A DNA stretch of 64,000 nt. Source: Verpa conica. Lineage: Eukaryota; Ascomycota; Pezizomycetes; Pezizales; Morchellaceae. A program made the position numbers and the translations under genes. The DNA lies in the NCBI GenBank assembly GCA_033030425.1, contig JAUFSD010000005.1, positions 124,001 through 188,000 on the forward strand, written 5' to 3'. The notes under the pieces were generated by a model, which worked only from the letters and a program-made list of their open reading frames with translations, was not told where the DNA came from and searched no databases. Below are positions 12,704-24,470 of the stretch, one piece after another; position 1 is the stretch's first letter; each line of letters begins with the position of its first letter.

Positions 12704-14919
12704 CTCGGCGACTTCGGAAATATGTCAAAAGGCTTGGCTATGCGACTATGAGTGGGGGGGGGAGGGTAGAAAGGGGTAAGGCTGAAGGGTAGAGTGATCA
12801 ATCAAGAGAGCTATGCTTTGCCGTATATGCGCGTGTGCTTGCGTGCTACCGACCGAGTGAGATCGCGTGGTTGTCGAGTAGATCGCCGAGAAGGCCTGCA
12901 GGTCAAGAAACTTTATTTCTTGATGCCCGATGCTGCTGGTGCCGCTGTTCCTACCGGGATAATGAGAAAAGTGGTGTGAGGGTGGTCTGATGTTATCGTA
13001 TTGTAACTCTATTCAAAAGCCCGGGATCCCGCTCACAAGGTTGTTGCTTTGATTAGTCTATCGCTTCGGGATTTTCTATTTCCGCTTATTTCCCCCCCCC
13101 CCCGTGCAGCCAGGCAAAGAAACAGGTCGCCGAACTGATCTGACTTTTGTTTCCGCAGAGAATAATCTGTCCCTTGGTACTGGGCCCTGGGTTTGTTCCA
13201 GCCTCGGAATGTATAATGTATAAACGGTAGGCTACGGGCACCACCGCGGGAGCAACAGGCACAACGGGCACCAAGAACAACAATGGAAACAGGTACAGGC
13301 ACAGGCACAGGCACAGGCACAGCTCAACACAGCAGCAGCAACACGTCTTTGCCCAGTGCTCTCACTCTATGCGTTGAGTGGTATCTTAGCTATGCGCGTG
13401 GAAGCGTGACTGTGGAATGATGACGAACACCGCAAAGTATAAGCCAGTACACCTGATGGGTAGGTGTTTCCCGTTGATGTGTGGTAGGTATGTGGTGGTG
13501 GTTAGTCGGCGTTCAACTTTCGGCGACCAAAAAATACTGGTGTCCCCTGACTAAGTAAGTCGCCGAACTCTCTCTTGCGCGGGCTCCCTGTCTGCACGTT
13601 TTAAATCTCGTCTCCTTTCTTTACCCCCACCGCAATCAGCCACTGGGCAGGACAGGACGGACAGGATAGATGATTATGCTGTTCAACCGGGAATTCCTTG
13701 CTACAGGAGGATGATAATACTTGATTAATAGCGAGAAAAATGGTAAGACTGGTTCACGATGGCCGACAGAAGTGACAGAAGCAGGAGGAGGAGTAGAAGA
13801 ATGAAAGGGATCAGAGAAGTGAGTAGAGGAAAGGAAAAAAAAAAAAGGGAGATGACAAGATTAGAACAAGCTCTTCTTCTCTCCCTTCTCTCCCCTTCTA
13901 CCTCTACTTCTCCCCCTTCTCCCCCCTCCCATCTGTTACATGCTATGGTTCTTGCATCGTTCCTCGCAGCCCCATCCCTGCCAAATTCAAAATTTGCCAA
14001 CATTTCCTTCCTTATCTTCGCACCATACCGTTAGTTGCTGTGCGACGCCAGGATCCCGTTCAATTTTAACACCACGCGGCATAACGGCTGCGGGGAGAAA
14101 AAGGAATTTACCATAATTCTTGTACTTCCGAGGAGCCTTTTGCCGTGAGCAGTGGGATAAACGGCCAGAGGATTCGATCATTAGCCATGCAACTTGCAAG
14201 CGACTGCTCCATTCTGTTTGAATAAATTAACACAGCTCTTGTTTCCCGGAACTCACATTTCAAGTGCCATTCTTCTGGAAGACTCGTCTTAAGACGCTGT
14301 GCGCTTCCTGTGAAATAAATATAGACTACATGGACTTCTGTTGACCATCTCTTTTTCTTTTCATCTCAAAATAGATGCAACAGCTCACCTCGCGGAATTC
14401 CGAGTACATACACCTCCTGGCCTTCAATATCTGCGGTGGCCCGTATAACATTCAAACGTCGCAAGTGTCCGCAAGGAGGAACCTCGCTTCGATAGAAAGA
14501 GAAATTACCACTCCGCATGCATAACTCGCGCTGTAGAACGCCTGCGCACGCTATAACTTCCATACAAACAGCCAAATGTGGCTAATTATTGAGGTATATT
14601 ACCTACATATCTACCTACCCAATTACTCAGCACCAGCGAGCTCGCCTCGTCGCAATAATGAGCAATTATTGTTACTCGATGATATCGAGAGGAACCTCGG
14701 GAGTGGAGAGGCATACCCTGCTTTCTAATCAGATTGGTAGCTGTAGCGCCAGTAACTTCTCAAGATGGTATAGTGGCGAAATATTTTGGACAATTTCCAG
14801 CTGAAAACTCGGTGATTCCCGCGGCAAGGAGGGGAACTTCTTGGGTTTTCATTCGGTCAAAAAAAAAACACCTAATTTCCGTCAACATCGGGCATAATTG
14901 CAAGCGGGCCAACGAAATT
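12704..14919. other. Intergenic region upstream of the transcription factor
   Basis: This is the presumed promoter and leader region of the minus-strand Zn2Cys6 gene. It contains a run of 10 C at about 13092, a hexamer repeat at 13291-13320 and a CT-rich tract at about 13870-13930. No gene is supported; long frames here are low-complexity (Pro-Val or Ser/Leu runs). Confidence 0.55.
13291..13320 (+). repeat. Hexanucleotide tandem repeat (AGGCAC)5
   Basis: Five consecutive 6-bp units, one AGGTAC followed by four AGGCAC. It is a simple microsatellite in noncoding sequence. Confidence 0.85.
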
Positions 14920-15378
14920 TCAAAGGGGTTGCAGAATTTCGATGTGTTTCTTTGTCAATATTTTTCGCTGCGCTCTTGGCTTTGCTTTCGATGCTTCTTC
15001 TGCATCCGACCAATGCGGAATCTGGTATGTACTCCAAAGTACAAAGCTCGGTGACCTTTTGTAGTTCTCGTGACCATTAAACTCAAAAAACAGCTGATAA
15101 TATAGATGAAACCCCGCATTCACTAGGCATTTTTCAAACTTATGATATTGGTTGTCCGCCAGTGTGGTTTTGTGGACATGTTCGACCCGTGCCGTTTGTT
15201 GTGTCTCAATGATCATCCTACAAAGCGCACATTTCCGGGATAAAGAAATGGACGAATTAAGCTTTTGCATTTGCGTTGCTAGTTTTCGTGATCGCCAGAA
15301 CTCATAGTCGATCACTCGTGTCCTTGCCTTACCACTGCAGAGCATGGGATCCCTGCTTGTTCTCCTGGATGCGCCCAC
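14920..15378 (-). pseudogene. Possible fragment of a HET-type N-terminal region
   Basis: An open minus-strand frame of 152 codons. It contains SRKCALCRMIIE, which resembles the cysteine motif (xxGCxLCRLIL) that precedes the HET domain in fungal heterokaryon-incompatibility-type proteins, followed by about 70 residues of mixed beta-like sequence. The HET core motifs are not found downstream or in neighbouring frames, and no start or splice model is convincing. If the resemblance is real, this is a remnant. It may also be a chance frame. Confidence 0.22.
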
Positions 15379-17794
15379 ACCTTGATCTCACCCAAGCGTA
15401 AGGAAGAAGCAAAGAGAAGCTCAGCGGCCCTGGATACTTATCTCAGTCAAAGCGTGCCCCCGGTAAGAGGGTGATACATACCAGCGGCACACGGCGGGAA
15501 AGACGTTGGAGCGAAAACCGGTAAAGCCTGTTTTACACCTTAATGCAACCTCCTCGCGCCAGGCATGTTGCACCCAGAAACTACTTATTCGGCACTCTGG
15601 CGCCCTTGGATCAGCCATGTGCTCTGGCTTATGGGAATTTTCCCTAGCAGCGGTATCTGGTGACTCGGGTTCCCAGAATTGGAATTGGCGATCCTCAGTA
15701 TACATGGTTCTTGCGTGTGAGCACAACATACGGCCTGAGCAGTTTGGATATCTCCTAAGTTGCAAGGCTTTAGCATCCGGTATAAAGACGCTATGAGTAT
15801 ATCTTGAGCTATCACTACAATATGACAAGTCGAAATGCGTAAACTGTCCTGTTCGCAGTATATATATAGTAGGTGCACATCCACATACTCTGAAGACTTT
15901 CTTAGGATTATCCCAATCAGATGAAGGGCGGTATCCTCCGTTCTATGTACCTCGATGATGCCGGGGTATTAATTGGGTTTAGCTCAAATAAAAGTTTTTC
16001 CCCTCTTTATTTCATCGTGCCCGTGAAAAGCGAAGATTATGGCATGATCGGTGGGAGGAATCGGGGGGTGAGCCGGTACAGGGGTGGAACAGGCTGATTC
16101 TAGGTCCACGACACGATAGCGAGTGATGGATTGCGATTCTAGTCCGCAATCATGAATATGTACCAGAAATCATTGCCCGCAGAATCAACTCTAAAATTTG
16201 ACGGATGTGTATAAGAACATACAGCTGCGTTTCTATATTCATCTATAAAGTCTATTTATTGAATCAATTCTCATCTTTGCATTTGAGGTTAGCACTTACA
16301 TGTAGTGCAAAATATCCCGACGGCGCTACCCGCTAGTAGCGAAAGCACTCCTTCCTCACGGCTCGTGAGAATTAGGAAGTGCCCTCACCTCTCATAAGAT
16401 CCTACTTAGCTGTATCCCTGCCCGTACGAAGTAGTAGGAAGGGTTCTGTATAGTTTATCTACCTCTCTAAATCGCTTACGACAGTATTTTGTACTTAAAT
16501 GATAAATTCATTCATTCATTACGACAGTATTTGACGTACTAGCACTCCAAGAGGCAAACAATTTCGTTTACAAAAGAAGAACAGGGAATACGTATTATTT
16601 TTTGCTACTGCGCGTGTATTGGCTAGTTGAGGAGTTGAGATGAGTGGTTGCTACACCTATCCGTAGCGAATAATTTTTTGCTTGACACGTGCCAGCTGTA
16701 ACGAACAAATCAATGAAAAGTAGTCACCAATTGATTACCTTGAACCTACAACCAATCGGGGCTGTTTGCCGCAAGAAAAGAAAGGGATGGGAGACTTTCA
16801 ATTATGCGACTCGTGGTGTCTTTATGATTACTAGTATTTGGTATTTAGACGTAGGCTCTATTAGGATACACTATATTCTAGTGCGCATATAGCTGCAAAT
16901 ATAACTAATAAATCAATAGACATGTACATAGTTAGAATCAATAAATTATGCCTAGCTTTATTCGCGTTACTTTGGGGCTGTATCATAATTCTTTTGGCGT
17001 TGCGGTTGTCTTTACTACATGTAAGTGTACCTACTGTGGCACGCGCTAGTGGACAAAGTTTATCGATGTCTTGACAGCTGTCTTTTGGAAGGAGACTAAA
17101 TAGTCTACATAGAGCTCTCTCATAACATCATGAATATCATTAGACTTTCCCCTCTTTTCTTGGGTAGACTCTCTACGAACTAATTCTGTTTTGTTGGTAT
17201 ACTAAGTAGCCTATGGTGTGGTTAATGTCTTGCCTGAACATTTGTAGTAAATAGGACCTTAACCTATTATAGCACTATATTCAGTATTACCGCTCTACCT
17301 AAAGTTTGGAAAGGGGGACCAAGTACTGCTCTGGGACCATCGACAAGAAGGCTTCGTGATTGAGCTTAGTCAGCCTTTGTTGCCCTGCTGCAATATCATA
17401 AGGCACTTTTTGCCTTACTGCAATAGCAATCCGCCCTATAAGCGTCATATGCACGTTGGAACTCTTGTTTTTATTCTAGGAAACCCCACCTCTTCGGCGA
17501 GAGAACTCATCTATACTTCCAGCTTTTGGCCTCACAACCTCATAATTATACGGCAATCTTTAAATATGGACCGAGCATTACAACTTCTGACAAGGTATTA
17601 TACCTTGATCAATTCGTTACCTATTTCATACAGCGCTGCAAGATTCACCTCAATAATTAGCAATTGGGGTTTCCGTGGTGATGAACTGGTGAATTTTCCC
17701 CACAAGATAGCTATAACCACAGGCATATTCTTGCAGAAATTTAGCTGCGTACTTAACACAAGGGTTCGGTGGATCATAGGCTAATAGTTAAAAG
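15379..17794. other. Intergenic, no gene firmly supported
   Basis: Contains open frames at 15421-15828 and 17356-17784 without recognisable domains. One or more 5' exons of the membrane-protein gene at 17795 must lie in the last few hundred bases, but I could not place them. A short direct repeat (ACGACAGTATTT) occurs at about 16478 and 16520, flanking a CATTCATTCATT run. Confidence 0.45.
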
Positions 17795-19009
17795 CTAAAA
17801 CATATCTACGACCAGTACGGGATTGTGGGTGCATGGACTAGCGTATTCTTTCCCGCCATATCTCATTTCATACGAACAGTAGAGGATCGCGTCTTGAATG
17901 GGACGGAAGAATCTATTGCCAAGTTTCGAAAGGATCAAGAAAGACTACTTACCAACATAGGGATGACCGTAACCCCCCCAGGACCCACTTCCTAGGAAGC
18001 TCTTCTAATCTTTTTTACTATGCAGGCGGCCATTATCTCACAAGTCACGGTCACGACACTCCAGCTTAACAATATCGAACAAGTACATTTTACCGTACGC
18101 GGCTTCTTCTACAGTAGCCTTGTAATCTCACTTTCCGCCGCCGTCACGTCATTTTTAAAGCACCGTGATATTGCCTCCATGGATAATTTCGATATTCGAT
18201 TACGGCTCAAGCACAAGCGACAAAGCGACCCATTCAACCCCAAGAAGCTGGACTTAATGGTAGTTCTAGCGCTTTTCTTACCTTACGCTCTACTTAACAC
18301 AGCAGTTTCGATATACTTTATATCGCTTCTATTATTCCTTATACTCTCCTGGACACAGCTCCCGGACGTTAACGGAACCAAAATAGAGAATAGAAACGTA
18401 TGCTTACCTAGCCAGAACGGTTCAAACCATACACTTAAGCGTAAAGACTGATCCCTGCTTGTGGAGATCTTCATATTCGTCATTTTGTCAATTTTTGCTT
18501 GCGAACTTGCCTTAACCTGCATAAAAGCTAGCCGACTATACCTTGGACACTACTCTAAACTCTCTGGAGACACCAGAACGCTTATAGAGAATTGTCTAGA
18601 TTACTACCCGCCCCAGGGCAAAGAAGCCTTTTTGCGTGCTCTCGTAGAGAGAGGATACGACCCCCACATCCAGGGTCCCAGAGAGGCCAGCCCCACGGAT
18701 TTTGAGAAAATAGAGTACTCTTATGCAACTACCAGACTATACCGCAGTACAGAGGGCGCTCTATTAGGTGCGGTGACAGGATGGCCTCCCAATTGCTCTC
18801 CTTCGGAGTTGGTAGCGGCGATGACAGAAGCTGCAAATTCAAACAAGGCTGCCACGGCAGCAATTCAGGCAGTGGCTGCACAGCTCGAGAGGATTTCTAC
18901 TGGGTCTCTTGTTCAAGTGCCTTTGGCTGGTAAGAGGCGCTCACTCTTTCCTTCCATAAATGGCTCTAGTGGCATTATCTGGAAAAAAAGGTTCACTGAG
19001 GTATTCTAG
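17795..19009 (+). CDS. Multi-pass membrane protein of unknown function (5' end unresolved)
   Basis: Inferred exons are about 17795-17968, 18026-18397 and 18467-19009. The 57-bp intron has GTAACC/TATGCAG ends and a TCTAAT branch site; the second intron is 69 bp. Joined, they encode an amphipathic segment with an N-glycosylation-like site, then hydrophobic helices (AAIISQVTVTTLQL; FFYSSLVISLSAAVTSF; a long LMVVLALFLPYALLN stretch; IFIFVILSIFACELALT), then a hydrophilic tail of about 150 residues with an Ala-rich helix. I recall similar hypothetical membrane proteins in ascomycetes but cannot name a family. The frame has a TGA at 18449-18451 if the second intron is not removed. That intron ends in GAG, a weak acceptor, so the copy could instead be inactive. 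There is no ATG in the first visible exon, so an upstream exon is needed. Confidence 0.55.
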
Positions 19010-20195
19010 GAGATAATAAAATCACAACTAACGAAGCCGATACCGAAGCTATCACTCCTGTACAATAAAACTGAGATGTTGGGGGGATCCTTGGGATTAC
19101 TGGAGCCGTCAGGTGTTCGTGGGGTTTTGGTCATGATGGACTGGGTATTTACCTATTTGGGGTAGCTGGGGTGACACGAGGGGTACGCTTGTGAAATATT
19201 TAAAATTTATAGGAGGGGAAAGAAGTACCCGAATGCTCCAAGACATGTTTTAGGCCTGTTTTAGGTGAGATAATCAGGCCTCGGCGCTCATGATACTCCA
19301 GAAAGCTATTGCTCATAGAGAAAAAAGTATTCATCCATTGGGTTTTTGATCCGTTCTAGCAGGTACCTGTAAGTATATCTAGGTGCGAAATTATAGCTAA
19401 AAGCCCTCTCCTGCATGGTATAAGATGGGGTTATTAGAGGACTAAATATAGCAATCTAGGCATTATAAAAAGTACATCTTTTAGAACGACAGGTAATATG
19501 AGGTATTGGCGTATCATTTTCATCTATAGACTACTAGGAATTGGGCTCATAATACAGCCTTTTTTATCATCTTACCCCCACCTAAGTCTATACATCCTAA
19601 GCCCTCTGCCTAGCGCTGTACAAGGGAATTTGAGGGGAGAGATGTATGAACCTAAGCTAGGAAGTAGTGGCAGCAGAAGAGGTGGGTAAGGAAAAAGAAT
19701 GATCAACGTAAAGAGGAAGGTTATATATCAGAGCTCCACTAGTAAGACAGGAAGCCGCTACACAAGTTTACGTCCTAGAAACCGATCTAGCAAATATATT
19801 CGTAAACCCCACATATCGCCCTCTGGCTCTCTTAAAGAGTAACATCCCCCGAGGGTCAATTTTAAAGAAGTTCAAATCCAGGTAGGTGCAAAACCTCCTT
19901 TGAAATCTAATTGATATGAATTAATATGACATGCACGCGTTAATCACTACCGAAAATAAATAAAAAACCAACCCTCCGGAAACGCTATATATACAAGCCC
20001 GCTTGCACTCTAACAAAAGCCTAGAGAAAGAATTTCTAATAAACGGCAAGCTCTGGCCTGAGCCAATCATGGACATTCGTGTAACAAATAGTGAAGCATC
20101 TATAACACAAAATCAGTCTTGCATGTTAACCCAGCCCACATGAGCGTATGGGATAAATCAAGCAATACAATACCTTTTTTTAAAAAAAAAGAAAG
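19010..20195. other. Intergenic, no gene seen
   Basis: Lies between the membrane-protein gene and the convergent F-box/ankyrin gene, so it holds only 3' flanks. A 63-codon frame at 19498 has no recognisable features. Confidence 0.6.
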
Positions 20196-21179
20196 CTACG
20201 ACGATCTAAATTTTTTAATCCACCCCGAGATGCGAGCTCTGGACGTTATCTCCACCTGATCATATCTCATATTCCTCTGTAATATCCTAATCATCTCCTC
20301 ATCCCCACTCTCCAGTGCCCAATTAATCGGAGTCCTCACACACAGATTAAGCGCAATAACATTCGCGCCTCTATCCAGCAACAACTTGACCGTCTCTTTA
20401 CGAGCCTTCACAACCGCCCAATGGAGGACCGTAGCACCGTACTCAAGATCGCAATTACTCACCCCAGCGCCCGCGGCCAGGAGGAGTTGAAAAACACCCA
20501 CCAACTCTTTGCCGTGAGGGGCAGACCTCGCAGCCCAAACGATTGGGGTCCTCGCTTTGTAGTCCTCGCCGGATACGTCCGCCCCCCGCTTTATCAGCAA
20601 CCTCACAACCCCCTCATGGCACCCCGAGACCGCCACATGCAGCGCCGACTTACCGTAGCTGATCTCACCAGCCGTATTGACCGTCGCTCCCCTATCGAGG
20701 AGCAACCTGACGATGTTCTCATGCCCCGCAAGCGCAGCAAAGTACAATGGTGTCTTCCCCTGGAAGTCGCTAGCCCGCTCGTCCACATCCGGCCATCGTG
20801 GGTCGTCTAGTAGTTCTTGGACTAGTTGGTGTTGCCCTCTGAGCGCGGCCGAGTGGAGCGCAGGCAGCTTCTCGAATGGTAGGTCTGGGTAGCTTTGGGC
20901 CTTGGGTAGCTTCTGGAAGGGTACCCCGCTTTGGTGCTCCGGGAGGTCCCCCGTGGGTGCGAAGAGCACCAGAAGACGGCGGTGGGTGTGTGAGAGGGAG
21001 TACACGTCCTTTGGACATAGGTTGTCGCCGATGAGGAGGAGAAGGTCGTCTGGCAGACTGAGGAGTTCTGTGGGTGTTGGCTGGGGGAATAATTCCGGGG
21101 GTACTTTACCAGGGAGTGGTTTTTCCTGTAGTAGATGATTGTTTGAGCATTCCACATATGAAGGTGATGTTTGAATCAT
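20196..21179 (-). CDS. F-box/ankyrin repeat protein (paralogue A)
   Basis: A single-exon gene of 327 codons. Residues 39-75 form an F-box-like helix pair (LLSLPDDLLLLIGDNL...YSLSHTHRRL). From about residue 105 to 305 there are five to six ankyrin repeats with intact TPLYFAALAGHENIVRLLLD-type consensus. The F-box would bind Skp1 of an SCF ubiquitin ligase, and the ankyrin array would recognise the substrate, which is unknown. It ends in a short basic tail. The same layout recurs at 23535-24470, 25965-26718, 30353-31252 and 38735-39466. A poly-T tract and TA-rich sequence lie directly upstream of the start. The start is the first ATG of the open frame. Confidence 0.85.
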   Translation of the reverse strand: MIQTSPSYVECSNNHLLQEKPLPGKVPPELFPQPTPTELLSLPDDLLLLIGDNLCPKDVYSLSHTHRRLLVLFAPTGDLPEHQSGVPFQKLPKAQSYPDLPFEKLPALHSAALRGQHQLVQELLDDPRWPDVDERASDFQGKTPLYFAALAGHENIVRLLLDRGATVNTAGEISYGKSALHVAVSGCHEGVVRLLIKRGADVSGEDYKARTPIVWAARSAPHGKELVGVFQLLLAAGAGVSNCDLEYGATVLHWAVVKARKETVKLLLDRGANVIALNLCVRTPINWALESGDEEMIRILQRNMRYDQVEITSRARISGWIKKFRSS

Positions 21180-23534
21180 ATTGGGTCCCTCTTTTTTTTT
21201 TTTTTTTTTATTGGATTATATAATAATTAATAGTAATAATTATATATATATAAAAAAAAAAAAAGATTTTCCTTTCGATTTTAGGTGTATTGTTCGTAAG
21301 GGGGGGGGGGAAGGGATTCGAAGACCGACAAGAATTGTGATGGTGATTATTGGCGTTTAAATCCACTCCAGCCAATTTATTGTGGAGGCGACAGGTTCAA
21401 TAACTGGCTATTTGTGAGTTACACGGAATGACGATGTTACACAAGCCTCAGTCAACAAAACGAAACTGGAACTGAACCGCAACCAACCACACGAGGGATT
21501 GACCGTCAATCAATTGCGTCTGTGGAATGACGTATTTGACTCTGCTGTAAAACCAGGTTTGGTCAAGAGTGGGAGGAGAGAGAGAGAGAGAGAATAAAAA
21601 AAAAGTCTGCTCTTACTGTGTCTAAATTACTTGGGATCGATCTGCAAAGAAGGAAAGAAAGAGGGGAGAGAGAGTTGGCTCCTGGGTATGATCTAACGGA
21701 TTAGTTCATACCGACACGCAAGCACTTAGCCGTTAGACTATCAGAGCAGCGTAGATATCCTTAGTGATTTATCTCTTCCTTTCGTCCTATGGGACGCTAC
21801 AGTATTACTATTGTTAGTACAGGGCTATAAATAATCGTGAACTTCAGTCTCTTTAGGTGCTGGTGTTTAGACGTTTGAAGCGCCGGCACTCTAGTTTTTA
21901 GTGATGGCCATCGAGCCGTCCCTGCTGCGCCTCACCCATGTGGCGGGTGCGGTGCGGACCTATCCTCAGCCCTACAAGAGCTACAAGACCTGGCAGCAGC
22001 CGAAGTGAACACGTTACATATGGAGAGGGACTGGGGGAGTTATTTCTGCACTGTGACTCTACCCTTGTGCGTTTGTATATATTTCTTTTATTTCCCTCTA
22101 AACACGTGAGCCCCGTGAACAGGGCTAGGGTATATATGATGCTAAAATTAGAACATACGATCTATCACCCTTCAGCTCATGTATTTTTAAGCGTCGGGTA
22201 AATTTATATACTCTAATTGACAGGAACCCTGAGTAATCAATACTACCAAGGAATTAAAAGCGGGAGAATGACGTGCTTAGACTCGATAATCAAGCTGACA
22301 GAATATCCAACAATAATAAAACTAAATGTAGTCTTCGGTTTGACTACTATTGGCATTGGGCACTGCGCTAAACTACATATCACTTAGACTACACTAGGTG
22401 CGATGCATCATGACATGCCCTCTCATGGAAGAATGAAGTAACCAGCTACCATTCAATTCGTAGTCTTGAACGCATATAAAAGAGAAAGGAGAAATAATCC
22501 ATACACTCTTGTATCGCATGCCCTGAAGAATACCGGACAGAACGTGGTGAACTACCACCGTCGTGTCCACCCCCTTCCATATATAGTTGAGTTTAATAAG
22601 ATATTGTATACGCTATACAATTGCTGTCAGAGCAAAAGAGATACAGAAGATACTTGTTAAACGGTTCGAACAATATCTAATCAAAAGCCATAGATTATAG
22701 CAGAACCCGATATAAGTGTATGTACTGCAATTCCAACTTCTTGACTATATCAATAAGAAGCCTATCTATACCTCTAAACCCTACACTCGGCACCCTAATT
22801 CACATACACCAACTCTAGCCACAATTAAAGCAGCGGATATTCTCCCCAGCCACAAATTCTAGACCGGCTAGATGCATTCAGAGAACGTGGAGTTCTAATC
22901 CCTGGACTGGCCAACTGTACATACAGCGGATATAGCCAGCGCTGGTCGGCTATATCCAACCGAGCTGCTCGCAGGCATCAAGTACCCGAAAATGCAAATC
23001 TCGGATAGGGAAATCTTATTGGATATAGAGGGTTTTCTGTCTATTGGTCCAGGTTCTGTATGCCTATTGCGAGTAACTGCATAACCTGGCACCTCGGCTA
23101 TTTTTACAGATTTTCTCAATGAAGAATAATTCAACGGGGGTAATGTTTTAATTGTGGGGGAGAAACAAAAGCTCGAGGTTGTTGTCCGGGGCAGGTCCGC
23201 GGGATCTAGACGGAGGGCCGTTTCAAAAAATGCTGATCGATTTGATAGGTATCCGGGTACTGGGGCCTGAATGCGCTGGTACCGATGCCCAGCGCTTACT
23301 ACGGGTATATTCGACGCCGGTTCTTTCAATATCTCGGGATCCCATAGAGAATATACCCTTCATGACCGTGGTATTGGGTGTCATCTCACCACTTGTGGAA
23401 ACCAATTGCAGAAACCGTTTTGAGATGGCACCAATCATTATCATTATCCACTACTCATAATATAACCAATGAATAATGTTGAAACAAGAAACTCCGCACG
23501 CCTCTAACCAGAACCCCTTATTAAAGCCCACAAC
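21180..23534. other. Intergenic, with a tRNA-like relic and no supported gene
   Basis: Holds the upstream flank of paralogue A, a GA-rich stretch at about 21570-21680, the tRNA-like hairpin at 21677-21750 and otherwise no coding signal. Overlapping open frames on both strands at 22895-23460 have no recognisable domain; an old repeat is possible. Confidence 0.5.
21677..21750 (-). other. tRNA-like relic or hairpin
   Basis: Read on the minus strand, GCTCTGATAGTCTAACGGCT looks like an acceptor strand plus box A and D arm, and GGAGC near the far end could pair with GCTCT. The anticodon arm and box B do not fold normally. Instead 21685-21712 forms a 12-bp stem with one mismatch and a 4-base loop (GGTATGA...TCATACC). 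It is probably a decayed tRNA or tRNA-derived sequence. Confidence 0.25.
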
Positions 23535-24470
23535 CTAAGGGTGATAACTTGCCCTAGATGCAATAGAAAGTGATCTCAACTTCCTCACCAATCCCTCTCC
23601 GGAGGACTCCCCCTCTGCAGCATTCTGTCCCCCCGCACCAGTCAACAACAACCTCACCATCTCGTCGTCTCCCTTCCTCAGCGCCCAATCCACCGGGGTC
23701 TCTTTACTATCACTCAACGCCGTCAAACTCGCCCCCTTCTCTATCAACAACTTGACCGTCTCCTTCCTCCCCTTATCAGCAGCCCAATGCAAGCTCGTCC
23801 CACCACACTCCCTCTCCCTCATATTGACATCCGCCCCGCCCTCCAATAGCGCTCTGAACACGCCCACATCATCCTTATCCGGACTCGCATACCTCGCCAC
23901 AGACAATAATGGAGTTCTCCCCGTACGATCCCCAATACTCACATCAGCGCCGCGCTCCAACAGCAACCTCACAACCTTCTCATGTCCCTGAAGAGCAGCA
24001 ATATGCAGCGACGAAACCCCGTACGAGATATCCTGCGCATCAACCTTTGCGCCCTTATCCAAGAGCAAGCCTATGATGGACTCATGTCCCTTCAGCGACG
24101 CGAAATGCAGGGCCGTTTTTCCTTGGAATGTGTCGCGTAGGTTCACGTCGAAGCCTTTGTCAAGGAGAAGCTTTGCGAGCCCTTCGTATCCTTTCCAGGC
24201 GGCCCAGTGGAGCGCCGGGAATGGGATCCACCATCCCCCGTCGCGGTCCTGCACGGCGAGTCGGTGCAGAATTGGCGTGAGGAGGGAGGCGAGCCGGTGT
24301 GTGGTCTTGATGAGTGAGTTGAGGTCTTTGAGATCTAGGTTCTCGGCAATCAGGAGGAGCAACTCGTTGGGGAATGTGAGCAGTGATGGAGTGGTGTTTA
24401 ATTGAGACTAAAGAGTATTGTAAGTTTATTGTTATGGACGAATTAGAGGGTGGGGGGGGGTTAGTACCAT
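23535..24470 (-). CDS. F-box/ankyrin repeat protein (paralogue B)
   Basis: The main exon is 24407-23535. Its frame has no in-frame ATG upstream of the F-box. A stop lies just before an acceptor (CTCTTTAG, ending at 24408), and an ATG at 24470-24468 is followed at once by a donor (GTACTA). Removing that 60-bp intron gives a 291-residue protein starting MSQLNTTPSLL, whose first exon is only the start codon. The F-box is at about residues 10-46 (LTFPNELLLLIAENLDLKDL). Ankyrin repeats run from about 64 to 258 with strong consensus (GKTALHFASLKGHESIIGLL). The predicted role is SCF substrate adaptor. It is most like paralogues C and D in the F-box. The microexon start is an inference. Confidence 0.8.

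Noticed and set aside
11548..12801. Several other long frames on both strands around the transcription factor exon 1
   Set aside because: They are shadows of the CAG/CAC-rich low-complexity coding sequence.
17356..17784. 142-codon frame upstream of the membrane-protein gene
   Set aside because: It lies in another register, and no donor/acceptor pair links it convincingly to the exon at 17795; part of it may still belong to the missing 5' exon.
22895..23460. Overlapping open frames on both strands (144 and 102 codons)
   Set aside because: No domain, start context or splice support; they could be remnants of an old repeat.
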